A stretch of 64,000 nucleotides of DNA from Kitasatospora gansuensis (GTDB taxonomy: Bacteria; Actinomycetota; Actinomycetes; Streptomycetales; Streptomycetaceae), in NCBI RefSeq assembly GCF_014203705.1, contig NZ_JACHJR010000001.1:7440001-7504000 (forward strand), read 5' to 3'. A program made the position numbers and the translations under genes. Of this stretch, positions 1-9,542 are shown in pieces. How positions within the stretch are numbered: position 1 is the stretch's first letter; each line of letters begins with the position of its first letter. Below the pieces are notes generated by a model, which did not search any database, was not told where the DNA came from, and saw nothing but the letters and a program-made list of their open reading frames with translations.

Positions 1-1245
1 GTCGGCGAGCGCCGGGTCGGCGGGCAGGTAGCGGAAGGCCACGATCGAGGTGCGGACCGGCGCGAGCAGTTCCAGCTCCGGGTCGGCCTCGACCAGCGCG
101 CCCAGCCGGCGGGCCAGTTCGGTGCAGCGGGCGATGTCGGCGGCCAGCCCGGCGCGGCCGCGGTGGGCGATGGTGGCCCAGACCTTGAGCGAGCGGAACG
201 GGCGGGTCTGCTCCATCCCGTACTCGGAGAACCAGCCGAGCGCCCCGGCCGCCTCGTCGCGCAGGTAGGAGGGGACCAGGCTGAACGTGCCGCGCAGCTC
301 CTCGGTGTCGCGGACCAGGGCGCAGCCGCAGTCCACCGGGACGCCGAGCCACTTGTGCGGGTCGAGGGCGAGCGAGTCGGCCCGGTCCATCCCGGCGTAC
401 TGGTCGGCGATGGCCGGGTCCAGGACGCCGAAGGCGCCGTACGCGCCGTCCACGTGCAGCCACAGGCCCTCGGCGGCGCAGACGTCGGCGATCGGGTCGA
501 AGGCGTCCACCACGCCGGTGCCGACCGTGCCGGCGGAGGCGACCGCGAGGAAGGGGAGCAGCCCGGCGGCCCGGTCGGCGGCCACCGCCTCGGCGAGTGC
601 GGCCGGGTCGAGCCGGCCCTCGGCGTCGGTGGCCACGGTGCGCAGGTGCCGGCTGCCCAGGCCGAGCAGTTCGACCGCCTTGCGGACGCAGGAGTGGGTC
701 TCGGCGGTGGCGTACGCGACCAGCGGGGGCAGCCCGGCCAGGCCGTCGGCGCGCAGGTCGTGCCCGGCCCGGCGGGCGGCCCGGTTCCGGGCGGCGGCCA
801 GGCAGAGGATGGTGGCCATCGAGGTGCCGGAGGTGAGGATGCCGCCGCCGGCCGGGTGCGGGAAGCCGACCAGTTCGGCGATCCAGCGGACCACGGCCCG
901 CTCCAGGTGGACGTCGGCGTGGTCGCCGCCGGCCGAGCTGGGGTTCATCGCGGCGGCGGCCAGGGTGGCCAGCACCCCGGCGGGGGCGGGCGCGGAGTTC
1001 ACCCAGCCGAAGAAGCGCGGGTGGCCGTTGCCCATCGGAGCGGTCATCAGCTGACTGCCGATCACCTCCAGCAGGCCCTCCAGCGGCACGCCGTCGGCGG
1101 GCAGCGGCAGGTCGAGCAGGGCCAGTCGGTCGGCCGGGTCCATCGGCTGCCAGACCGTGCGCCCGGGCACCGCGTCGAGGTAGTCGGAGACCAGCTCGGC
1201 GGCGGCCCGGGCGGCGGTGCGGAAGTCGTCGGCAGTGTCGCTCAT
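1..1245 (-). CDS. PLP-dependent group II decarboxylase (aromatic-L-amino-acid type), 3' end cut by window edge
   Basis: Predicted cytosolic pyridoxal-phosphate enzyme that decarboxylates an amino acid, probably aromatic. The minus strand from the ATG at 1245 is open for 415 codons to the window edge. It shows the group II decarboxylase order: an N-terminal PMGNGHPRFFGW segment, then GGGILTSGTSMATI, then HVDGAYGAF, and the LDPHKWLGVP segment whose Lys binds PLP. About 60 to 70 C-terminal residues are probably missing. The substrate cannot be read from the sequence; tryptophan, tyrosine and DOPA decarboxylases share these motifs. The next gene leftward in transcription lies outside the window, so operon context is unknown. 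Confidence 0.85.
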   Translation of the reverse strand, partial: MSDTADDFRTAARAAAELVSDYLDAVPGRTVWQPMDPADRLALLDLPLPADGVPLEGLLEVIGSQLMTAPMGNGHPRFFGWVNSAPAPAGVLATLAAAAMNPSSAGGDHADVHLERAVVRWIAELVGFPHPAGGGILTSGTSMATILCLAAARNRAARRAGHDLRADGLAGLPPLVAYATAETHSCVRKAVELLGLGSRHLRTVATDAEGRLDPAALAEAVAADRAAGLLPFLAVASAGTVGTGVVDAFDPIADVCAAEGLWLHVDGAYGAFGVLDPAIADQYAGMDRADSLALDPHKWLGVPVDCGCALVRDTEELRGTFSLVPSYLRDEAAGALGWFSEYGMEQTRPFRSLKVWATIAHRGRAGLAADIARCTELARRLGALVEADPELELLAPVRTSIVAFRYLPADPALAD

Positions 1246-1309
1246 GCTGCTGCTCCATCAGGGGGCATGGAGGCACGGCTTCCTCGGCGTACCCGGTTCA
1301 CGGATGACC

Positions 1310-2428
1310 TTAGTCGAGGGTGGTGGCGAGGCCGCCCGCCGTGCGGCAGTAGCCCGCGATCTCCTTGTTGGTGATCTTCGAGCAGAGCCGGGAGCCCGCG
1401 CCCGCCTCGGTGTAGTTGACGGTGTAGTAGCTCATCAGGCCCTGGGTGCAGGCCTTGCGCTGCCAGGAGTCGGCGGCGGTGGCGCACTGGTTGGCGGCCC
1501 AGTCCTCGCGGTCCAGGTTGTACTTCATGGTCCGGGAGCCGACGCCCCGGCTGCAGTCGTTGGCGCCGCCGCTGGCCTGGCCGTTGAGGCACCACTTGAG
1601 TGCGTCGGCGTAGACGTTCTCGTGGTTGGCGTAGTCGTGCGAGCTCAGGTAGAAGGTCGGCGCGTAGAAGAAGCAGGCGGACTGGAACAGCGAGGGCTGG
1701 TCCTTGCAGGGGTAGAGCGGGTCCTTGGCCAGCGCGGCGGGGTCGAGGTTGGCCTTGGCCTTCTCGTCCTCCTCGTCGGGGCCGAAGAGCTGCATGAAGA
1801 GGCCCTCGGAGCAGGTGATCTTCCGGCTGTCGGTGGGGAACTTGTTGCACAGCGCGCGGGCCTTGGCCACGTCCTGCTTGGCGACGAACATCGTCCCGTG
1901 GCCCACGCCGTGGATGCACTTGCCCTGGTTGGCCGGGGCGCAGAGCTTGAGCAGGTCCTCCTCCGGGTTGGCGGAGGCGTTCAGCATCTCCTCGACCGCG
2001 CCGTGCAGGTAGCCCGCCGCGCAGGTCTCGTGCGGGAAGGAGATCACCTTCTGGAAGTCCGCGTGGTACCGCTTGACCGCCGTGTGCCCGAGCTCGTGCG
2101 CGATCGGGTGGCAGAACCGGACGGTGTAGGGGAGCTTCTTGCTGATCGCGTCCAGCTCGGCCAGCGCGACGCCGGGGTCGGTGGCCTCCATCTTGGCCAT
2201 CAGCTTGTTGCGCAGGGTGGAGCGGGTCCACACCGCCGGGTCGCCGGTCGGGCTGGGGGAGGCGGCGGGGCCGCTGCTCTGTGCCGCCGGGGCACCCGAG
2301 ACGCCCGGGGCAGCCGGGGCGCCGGCCTGCACGGCCGCCTGCGGGGTCCACTGGGTGACCGCCACCGCGCCCAGCCCGAGCACGCCGAGCAGGAAGGCGG
2401 TGATGATCGCGAAGAGTCGCGGTTGCAT
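1310..2428 (-). CDS. Cys-rich secreted or membrane-anchored protein of unknown function
   Basis: I do not recognise the family by name. The 372-residue protein starts with a hydrophobic segment (residues about 5-27) that could be a signal peptide or anchor, then an Ala/Pro/Ser linker to about residue 65. The remaining 300 residues hold about a dozen Cys and three His-containing motifs: CHPIAHELGHTAVKRY, CAAGYLHGAVEEML and CIHGVGHGTMF. The even spread of Cys suggests disulfides outside the cell. The H-x-L-G-H element looks metal-binding, but no standard zinc-protease motif is complete. It ends 65 bases from the decarboxylase start on the same strand, so the two may be cotranscribed. Confidence 0.75.
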   Translation of the reverse strand: MQPRLFAIITAFLLGVLGLGAVAVTQWTPQAAVQAGAPAAPGVSGAPAAQSSGPAASPSPTGDPAVWTRSTLRNKLMAKMEATDPGVALAELDAISKKLPYTVRFCHPIAHELGHTAVKRYHADFQKVISFPHETCAAGYLHGAVEEMLNASANPEEDLLKLCAPANQGKCIHGVGHGTMFVAKQDVAKARALCNKFPTDSRKITCSEGLFMQLFGPDEEDEKAKANLDPAALAKDPLYPCKDQPSLFQSACFFYAPTFYLSSHDYANHENVYADALKWCLNGQASGGANDCSRGVGSRTMKYNLDREDWAANQCATAADSWQRKACTQGLMSYYTVNYTEAGAGSRLCSKITNKEIAGYCRTAGGLATTLD

Positions 2429-2730
2429 GAGCTGTGGTCCCCCGGCGGTTCGCTTCGGACGGTTGCGTCTCCCATCCTGGCGTCAGCCGCGCGAAACGGA
2501 ACGTTTCTGACGGCCATTCGGGAAGTGTCGGGCCGGCCGTTCCCCGAGCGGCCGACAGGTCAACGAGGAGAGCGCCCCCCGGTCACCAATCCCACACACT
2601 CTCACAGGACGACTACGGACCGTCCGCCGGGGGCCGTTCCGAGCCGGATCGGAGCCGAAAGCGGGAACCCCTGCCCGATTTCGGGCAGGATTCTTGGAGT
2701 ACGCCCGTTCGACGCCTAGGCTCCCCTCTC

Positions 2731-3006
2731 GTGCCTGTCTCACCACACCCTCACGAAGACCTGCTCGCACACCTGACCCGGACCACCCCACTGGGGCCCG
2801 GCGAGGCGGCGCGAGTGGTCGCGGAGGTGCTGGCGTACTTCTCCGAGAGCACCGAGGAGTACGTCCGCCGCCGCCACGGTGAGCTGCAGGCGCGGGGCCT
2901 GACCAACGAGAAGATCTTCGACCGGCTGACCGGTGAGCTCACCGCCCGCAGGGTCGCGGCGCCCGAGCTGTCCACCCGTCAGCTGCGCCGGATCGTCTAC
3001 GGCTGA
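2731..3006 (+). CDS. small conserved hypothetical protein upstream of glmS
   Basis: A 91-residue mostly helical, charged protein of unknown function. The GTG start at 2731 is chosen because the upstream open frame is low-complexity and begins in the promoter region of the neighbour. It has no signal peptide, membrane segment or Cys. Its C-terminus (residues about 55-90) is rich in Arg and Leu (LTARRVAAPELSTRQLRRIVYG), which could be a small nucleic-acid or protein-binding helix. It lies 47 bases before glmS on the same strand and is likely cotranscribed with it. A link to cell-wall precursor supply is only positional. Confidence 0.7.
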   Translation: MPVSPHPHEDLLAHLTRTTPLGPGEAARVVAEVLAYFSESTEEYVRRRHGELQARGLTNEKIFDRLTGELTARRVAAPELSTRQLRRIVYG

Positions 3007-3053
3007 GCCCGCCCCGCCCGTACCACCCGACGACGTGACAGAGGAGTACCACC

Positions 3054-4880
<1,827 letters not shown>

Positions 4881-4891
4881 TCCGCCCCCGT

Positions 4892-4924
4892 CGGAGCGCC
4901 CGTCCGGGAAGGGCGGGCGCTCCG
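4892..4924 (+). terminator. intrinsic terminator of glmS
   Basis: Arms CGGAGCGCCCG (4892-4902) and CGGGCGCTCCG (4914-4924) are perfect complements, with further inner pairing of TCC with GGG around a GGGAA loop. The hairpin starts 12 bases after the glmS stop. There is no long U tract, which is usual for streptomycete terminators. Confidence 0.8.
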
Positions 4925-5003
4925 AGGTGTGGACCCTCCCGGCGGCCTGACCGCGGCTCAGTTAGGGTGTCCGCACAGTCGGTTGAGCACGGGGAGTCAC
5001 ACC

Positions 5004-5660
5004 ATGCGGGTCGGGATCATCGGGACGGGCAACGTCGGGCGGACGCTCGCGGGCAAGCTGGTGTCGCTCGGGCACGAAGTGACCCTCGGCTCGCGCAGCA
5101 AGGAGAACGCGGCCGCGCTGGCCTGGGCCGAGCAGGCGGGACCGTACGGGCACAGCGGGACCTTCGCCGAGGCCGCCGCCTTCGGCGAGCTGGTGATCAA
5201 CGCGACCTCCGGCGTGGTGGCGGTGCAGGCACTCCGGCTCGCCGGGGCCGAGCCGCTGGCGGGCAAGGTGCTGATCGACGTCTCCAACCCGCTGGTCTTC
5301 TCGCCGCTGGGCGAGGTGAGCCTGGAGCCGGTGAACACCGACAGCGTCGGCGAGCAGATCCAGCGCGAGTTCCCCGAGGCCCGGGTGGTGAAGGCGCTCA
5401 ACACCGTCAACTCCGAGGTGATGGTGGACCCGGGCCGGGTGCCGGGCGAGCACAACCTGTTCGTGGCGGGCAACGACCCCGAGGCGAAGGCGGACGTGGT
5501 GGCCCTGCTGGCCGAGTTCGGCTGGCCGCAGGGCTCGGTGCTGGACCTGGGGGACATCACGGCGGCCCGGTCGCTGGAGATGCTGATGCCGTTCTGGCTC
5601 AAGCTGATGGGGCACTTCGGGCACGCCGACTTCAACTACTCGATCCGCAGCGCGGGCTGA
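5004..5660 (+). CDS. NADP-dependent oxidoreductase, F420-dependent NADP reductase-like
   Basis: A 218-residue Rossmann protein of the small family that includes F420-dependent NADP reductase and related NAD(P)-binding proteins. The N-terminus MRVGIIGTGNVGRTLAGKL contains the G-x-G-x-x-G dinucleotide motif, and GSRSKEN after the second strand suggests NADP preference. A VLIDVSNPL segment near residue 95 and VKALNTVNSEVM near residue 133 are typical of the family. ATG 5004 was chosen because the Rossmann strand begins immediately there and upstream codons are non-coding in character. The actual substrate, F420 or another carbonyl/hydride acceptor, cannot be fixed. It is a single gene, convergent with the DedA gene 13 bases away. 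Confidence 0.8.
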   Translation: MRVGIIGTGNVGRTLAGKLVSLGHEVTLGSRSKENAAALAWAEQAGPYGHSGTFAEAAAFGELVINATSGVVAVQALRLAGAEPLAGKVLIDVSNPLVFSPLGEVSLEPVNTDSVGEQIQREFPEARVVKALNTVNSEVMVDPGRVPGEHNLFVAGNDPEAKADVVALLAEFGWPQGSVLDLGDITAARSLEMLMPFWLKLMGHFGHADFNYSIRSAG

Positions 5661-5673
5661 CGATCCCTCGGGC

Positions 5674-6312
5674 TCACCGGCTCCGGCTCCGGCGCTTGCT
5701 CCGGAGCCGGAGCCGGTAGCCGATCAGCCCGGCCAGCAGCACGCCGAGCGCCGGCAGCACCAGCACCTGGTAGCGCATCACCTGTTCGTACAGCGGGCCG
5801 ATGTTGTCGCCGGCCAGGTACCCGGCGCTGCCCCAGACGCCGACCCAGAGCACCGCGCCGAGCACGTTGGCGGGCAGGAACCGCTGCCAGCTCATCCCGG
5901 TGGTCCCGGCCACGATGCCGTTGGTCTGCCGCAGCACGTCGACGAACCTGGCCACCGTGACCACCTTGACCCCCTGCCGGGCGAAGAACTCCTCGGCGTG
6001 CGCCATCCGGGCCGGGGTGAGCAGCACGTACCGGCCCCAGCGCTCGACCAGCCGGTGGCCGCCGGTGCGGCCGAGCAGGTAGCCGAGACTGTCCCCGGCC
6101 ACGGCGGCGACCAGCGCGATCGCGAGCACCGCGGCGATGCTGAGCCGGCCGGTGCCCGCGTAGACCGCGGCCAGCACCAGCACGGTCTGGCCGGGGACCG
6201 GGATCGCGCAGTTGTCCAGGAACACGAGAACCCCCACTGCCAGGTAGCCGTAGCTGTCCAGCAGTGGGGTGAGGTGTTCGAACGGGCCGGGGAGTGGGGC
6301 GGGGGTGTCCAC
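5674..6312 (-). CDS. DedA family inner-membrane protein
   Basis: A 212-residue polytopic membrane protein of the DedA/SNARE-associated family, whose members act in lipid scrambling and membrane homeostasis. The signature segments are FLDNCAIPVPGQTVLVLAA with its re-entrant loop, AGDSLGYLLGRTGG, and VARFVDVLRQTNGIVAGTTGM. The last replaces the common F-x-R-x-x-P-x-x-R form with FVDVLRQ, so one usual Arg/Pro pair is altered. The C-terminus is strongly basic (RLRLRSKRRSRSR), consistent with a cytoplasmic end. It is followed on the same strand, to its right, by the DUF1918 gene. Confidence 0.88.
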   Translation of the reverse strand: MDTPAPLPGPFEHLTPLLDSYGYLAVGVLVFLDNCAIPVPGQTVLVLAAVYAGTGRLSIAAVLAIALVAAVAGDSLGYLLGRTGGHRLVERWGRYVLLTPARMAHAEEFFARQGVKVVTVARFVDVLRQTNGIVAGTTGMSWQRFLPANVLGAVLWVGVWGSAGYLAGDNIGPLYEQVMRYQVLVLPALGVLLAGLIGYRLRLRSKRRSRSR

Positions 6313-6333
6313 GGGGCTCCGGGGGAGATGGGT

Positions 6334-6528
6334 TCAGTGGGCGGGCTGCTGACGTTCGATCACGGTGTCGGGGCCGGGGTAGACCAGTCCTTCGTGGCCG
6401 TCCTCGAAGCGCACCAGGTACGGGGGCTCACCTTCGGGGCCCCGGACCTCGATGATCTCGCCCTGCCGGTCCGCCATCCCGACCGACCTGCTGTGGGTGT
6501 GGAGGTGATCGCCTACCGTCGCTTGCAT
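6334..6528 (-). CDS. DUF1918 domain protein
   Basis: A 64-residue soluble protein matching the DUF1918 pattern: an N-terminal MQATVGDHLHTH strand, a VGMADRQGEIIEVRGPEG turn, then PPYLVRFEDGHEGLVYPGPD. The fold is a small SH3-like barrel in known members. Its function is unknown, though the family is common in actinomycetes and often lies near stress genes. The ATG at 6528 is preceded in the transcript by an AAGGAGC ribosome site. Upstream in-frame codons are Arg/Pro-rich noise, so this start is well supported. Confidence 0.85.
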   Translation of the reverse strand: MQATVGDHLHTHSRSVGMADRQGEIIEVRGPEGEPPYLVRFEDGHEGLVYPGPDTVIERQQPAH

Positions 6529-6617
6529 GGTCTGCTCCTTGTCGGGTGCGGTTGCCGTCCCGATCTCCACTGTGCGGCGGGAACGGGGCGGTCGCAACGC
6601 CCGGGCGGTCCGTGCGC

Positions 6618-7259
6618 TCAGCCACCGGGATCGGTGAGGTAGCGGCGGAGCAGGCGCTTGCACTCGGCGATCAGCGCGGGGTCGCCGGCCGGGTCGGTGC
6701 GGAAGGCCAGCTTCAGGACGGCGTCGGCGCTCTCCATCGCCACCCGCAGCGCCAGCGGGTGGCCGGGCCCGTCGAACAGGCCGCCGCTCAGGGCGCGCAG
6801 CCGGCGGGCCACCGCGGCGTTGTTGTCCAGCTCCCGGTCGAGCAGGTGCTGGTCGTCGGCGACCCCGGCCGGGAGCTGCTCGACCAGGCCGAAGTCGAGC
6901 CGGCCAAAGCCCGGGACGACGCGCTTCATCGCGACGAACTCCTCCACCGCCAGGTCGACGAAGCCCGCCACGTCGGGCGGGGTCTCGGCGTCGAAGCGGC
7001 GGGCCAGCCGGTCCAGGTAGCGGTCGAGGTTCCGCTCGGCCAGGGCGGCGAGCAGGTCCTCCTTGCCGGCGAAGAACTGGTACAGGGTGCCGATCGGGAC
7101 CTCGGCCCGGTGCGCGGTCTCCTTGGTGGTCAGCGCGCTCGCGCCGACCTCGTCCAGCAGGCCCGCGCAGGCGTCGAGCAGGCGCTCATACCGCTCCTGG
7201 CTGCGCTGCTGCACGGGGCGGCGCCGGGTGGGGACGGCGGTGCCGAGGTCCGACTTCAT
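6618..7259 (-). CDS. TetR family transcriptional regulator
   Basis: A 213-residue DNA-binding regulator. The N-terminal helix-turn-helix (residues about 20-65) reads RYERLLDACAGLLDEVGA, then LTTKETAHRAEVPIGTLYQFF, which is the TetR recognition-helix pattern. The helical C-terminus (from about 75) would bind a ligand and dimerise. ATG 7259 was preferred over the one 18 bases upstream because the Arg-rich N-arm before the HTH has normal length. The gene is separated from the MFS gene by under 40 bases on the same strand and may be cotranscribed with it. The target and ligand are unknown. Confidence 0.87.
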   Translation of the reverse strand: MKSDLGTAVPTRRRPVQQRSQERYERLLDACAGLLDEVGASALTTKETAHRAEVPIGTLYQFFAGKEDLLAALAERNLDRYLDRLARRFDAETPPDVAGFVDLAVEEFVAMKRVVPGFGRLDFGLVEQLPAGVADDQHLLDRELDNNAAVARRLRALSGGLFDGPGHPLALRVAMESADAVLKLAFRTDPAGDPALIAECKRLLRRYLTDPGG

Positions 7260-7296
7260 GCGCCAACTGTGCCGCATCGGGCGGACGGGGCGCTAA

Positions 7297-8538
7297 TCAC
7301 TGCCCCGGTTCAGCGCTCATCCCGTGCGCTGCAAGGGAGTTGGGGTCCGGCGTGTTCTTCGGAGCGAGGAGGAGTACGGCGGCCGTGCCGAGGGCGAGCG
7401 TGCCGGCCGTGATGATCTGCACCCGGTAGTCGAGGCCGGCCACCATCCCCGTGCCCACCAGCAGGGCGAGTCCGGTGGGCGCGTACAGCAGGGTGCTGGC
7501 GGTGGCCGCGACCCGGCCGAGCAGTTCGCCGGGAGTCTCCCGCTGAACGGCGGTGAGGGCGGCGATGAGCGGGTACGGCAGGCCCAGGCCGATCGCCAGG
7601 CTGCCGGCCAGCACCAGGGGCAGCGAGGGGGTCGACCGGGCGAGCACGCCGAGGGCGAAGAGCGCGATCCCGGCCGCCGCGAAGGTGCGCTCGGGCATCC
7701 GGCGCAGCAGCGCACCGGCCGCCAGGCCGCTGACGACGGAGCCGAGACCCTGGAGCGTGGTGAGCACCGCCGCGAAGGCCGGGGACCGGTGCAGGCCGAC
7801 ATCGAGCATCGCGTACGTGGCCGCGCTGCTCAGGCTGGAGGCCACCATGGCCACCCCGCCGGCGAGGACCAGCGGGCGGAGCACCGGGTGGTGCCACAGG
7901 TAGCGGGCGCCTTCCGCGGTCTCGGTGGTCCAGGACCGTTCGGAGCGGGGGGCGGGCCGGGGTTCGCGGACCCGGATCAGGCGGAAGGCGGCTGCGGCCA
8001 GTACGAAGGTCACCGCATCCAGCAGGGCCACGGCCGGTCCGCCGAAAGCGGTGAACAGACCGGCTCCGGCCAGTGGGGCGACCAGCTTCATGCTCTCGAT
8101 CGAGGTGCGGACCAAGCCGTTGAAGTCGCCGCGCAGTTCGCCCGGTACGGCGGCGGCGATCAGTGCGGTCTCGGCCGCGTCCACGAGCACCGTCCCCACG
8201 CCCACCAGGGTGAGCACGACGAAGAGCAGCCACACGTCCTCGCGTGAACGCAGGGCCAACGGCGCGGTCAGCACGGCGGCGAGGACGAGATTGGTGCCGA
8301 CCAGCAGCGGGCGGCGGCGTACCCGGTCGGCCAGGGTGCCGATCGCGGGGCCGACGAAGGCCGGCAGCCACATGCAGAAGCCCACCAGCGCGGCGAGGCT
8401 GTCGGAGCCGGTCAGTGTCTTGACCCAGATCCCGGCGGCCAGCGCCATGGCGGAGTCGCCGAACCCGGAGAGGATCACCCCGCCCAGATACAGACCCGCA
8501 TTGCGGTCCCGCAGGACCCGGACAATTCCCCAGCGCAT
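7297..8538 (-). CDS. MFS transporter
   Basis: A 413-residue major facilitator protein with about 12 hydrophobic segments, most like drug/macrolide-type exporters of the MFS_3 group. The N-terminus RVLRDRNAGLYLGGVILSGFGDSAM and a DRVRRRPLLVGTN loop between helices 2 and 3 are typical. The ATG at 8538 is used because the preceding in-frame residues overlap the operator region. It is divergent from an ArsR-type regulator gene with a 26-bp inverted repeat between them, so export is probably induced when the regulator leaves the operator. The substrate is unknown. Confidence 0.87.
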   Translation of the reverse strand: MRWGIVRVLRDRNAGLYLGGVILSGFGDSAMALAAGIWVKTLTGSDSLAALVGFCMWLPAFVGPAIGTLADRVRRRPLLVGTNLVLAAVLTAPLALRSREDVWLLFVVLTLVGVGTVLVDAAETALIAAAVPGELRGDFNGLVRTSIESMKLVAPLAGAGLFTAFGGPAVALLDAVTFVLAAAAFRLIRVREPRPAPRSERSWTTETAEGARYLWHHPVLRPLVLAGGVAMVASSLSSAATYAMLDVGLHRSPAFAAVLTTLQGLGSVVSGLAAGALLRRMPERTFAAAGIALFALGVLARSTPSLPLVLAGSLAIGLGLPYPLIAALTAVQRETPGELLGRVAATASTLLYAPTGLALLVGTGMVAGLDYRVQIITAGTLALGTAAVLLLAPKNTPDPNSLAAHGMSAEPGQ

Positions 8539-8574
8539 GCGCCGCCCCCTCGCAGTCTCGATCGCGGCACACCC

Positions 8575-8600
8575 TACCCCCAATCATTTCATTGGCGGTA
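8575..8600. promoter_or_regulatory. inverted-repeat operator between MFS and ArsR genes
   Basis: Left arm TACCCCCAAT (8575-8584), spacer CATTTC, right arm ATTGGCGGTA (8591-8600). Nine of ten positions pair. It sits centrally between the two divergent starts (8538 and 8638), where an ArsR dimer would block both promoters. The assignment to this regulator is inference from position. Confidence 0.7.
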
Positions 8601-8637
8601 GGGGTGGCAGGTGGCCCGATGCGCTTTACTGGCTTGC

Positions 8638-9168
8638 GTGACCGAGACCGATCCCGTGCTGCGCGCGCTTGCCCACCCCCTGCGGCTCCGGATGCTGAGC
8701 CTGATGTGGCCCGGCCCGATGTCGGCCGCGGAGCTCGCCCGCGAACTGGACGTCTCCCATGCGCTGGCCAGCCAGCACCTGCGCCGCCTGGACGCGGTCG
8801 GGCTGGTGGAGCTGGCGGAGGAACGCACCCGCCGCGGCGGCCGGGAGCGCCGCTACCGGACGGTCCAGGGGTCGCCGCTGTCGGACCAGCGTCAGGCGAC
8901 ACCGCTGCTGGCCGAGACCCTGGCGCACAGCCTGCGGGAGCGGGCCGCCCGCCGGGTGGAGGGGAGCGAGGGGGTGACGGTCGACGGCGAGCTGTGGGTG
9001 GACCCGGAGACCTGGCGGAGCGTCAGCCGGCGGCTCGCCGATCTGGCGGTCGAGCTGCACGACGCCGCGCGGCCGCCGCACACGCCGGGGACCACGCCCG
9101 TCGGGATCACCGTGATGGCCTTCCCGCTGCAGGACGCGCAGGGGACCGGCGGCGCCGGGACCGCCTGA
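8638..9168 (+). CDS. ArsR family winged-helix transcriptional regulator
   Basis: A 176-residue regulator. Residues about 6-75 form a winged helix: DPVLRALAHPLRLRMLSLMW, then MSAAELARELDVSHALASQHLRRLDAVGLVELAEE. The N-terminal AHPLR pattern is the usual ArsR mark. No paired Cys metal site is visible, so it is probably not a metal sensor. The C-terminal 100 residues (RTVQGSPL...WRSVSRRLADLAVELHDA) resemble the extended ArsR regulators that sit beside MFS exporters. GTG 8638 was chosen because the family N-terminus begins directly; an in-frame GTG at 8611 is possible. Confidence 0.85.
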   Translation: MTETDPVLRALAHPLRLRMLSLMWPGPMSAAELARELDVSHALASQHLRRLDAVGLVELAEERTRRGGRERRYRTVQGSPLSDQRQATPLLAETLAHSLRERAARRVEGSEGVTVDGELWVDPETWRSVSRRLADLAVELHDAARPPHTPGTTPVGITVMAFPLQDAQGTGGAGTA

Positions 9169-9307
9169 AGTCCGGTGCTCCGACCGGCAGTTCGGCGGCA
9201 GTTTCACGGCTCGGGCACCGGATCGACGCGGTCCGCACGGCATGCTTCTGCTCACGTCGCTCGCTACCGGTGCCCGGGCTTCCGGGCGCCAGATCAGGAG
9301 GTACCCC

Positions 9308-9508
9308 GTGTCGTCCACCCTGCTCGCCGCCGAGGCCCCGGCCGAGATCACCCTCTCCCTCTCGGCCGCGGACGGCCTCGACCGGATGGCCGCGCCGGTC
9401 AAGACCGCCGTCAACCAGGACAACTGCCCGAGCTGCCACTCCGGCTTCGACTGGTCCTTCGGCCGCTCGGCCGAGTTCACCCTGGGCAGCTCCGGCCGGG
9501 CCCGCTGA
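9308..9508 (+). CDS. candidate RiPP precursor peptide of an MNIO (DUF692) cassette
   Basis: A 66-residue peptide that I do not recognise as a named family. The GTG at 9308 has a near-perfect AGGAGGT ribosome site 5 to 6 bases upstream, which fixes the start. The N-terminal half (residues 1-35) is helical and acidic to neutral, leader-like. Residues 36-52 read NQDNCPSCHSGFDWSFG, with the only two Cys (40 and 43) in a C-P-S-C motif, and the end is Gly/Ser-rich. It is followed 34 bases later by the MNIO enzyme gene, whose family oxidises Cys or other residues in such peptides. A short Cys peptide directly before an MNIO gene is the usual precursor arrangement; its modification here is inference. 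Confidence 0.72.
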   Translation: MSSTLLAAEAPAEITLSLSAADGLDRMAAPVKTAVNQDNCPSCHSGFDWSFGRSAEFTLGSSGRAR

Positions 9509-9542
9509 CGCGGCGGCCGGGCGGCGCGGGGAGGTCGGTGCG

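Noticed and set aside
163..1374. Plus-strand frame across the first gene
   Set aside because: Mirror of the minus-strand PLP decarboxylase, whose motifs are clear.
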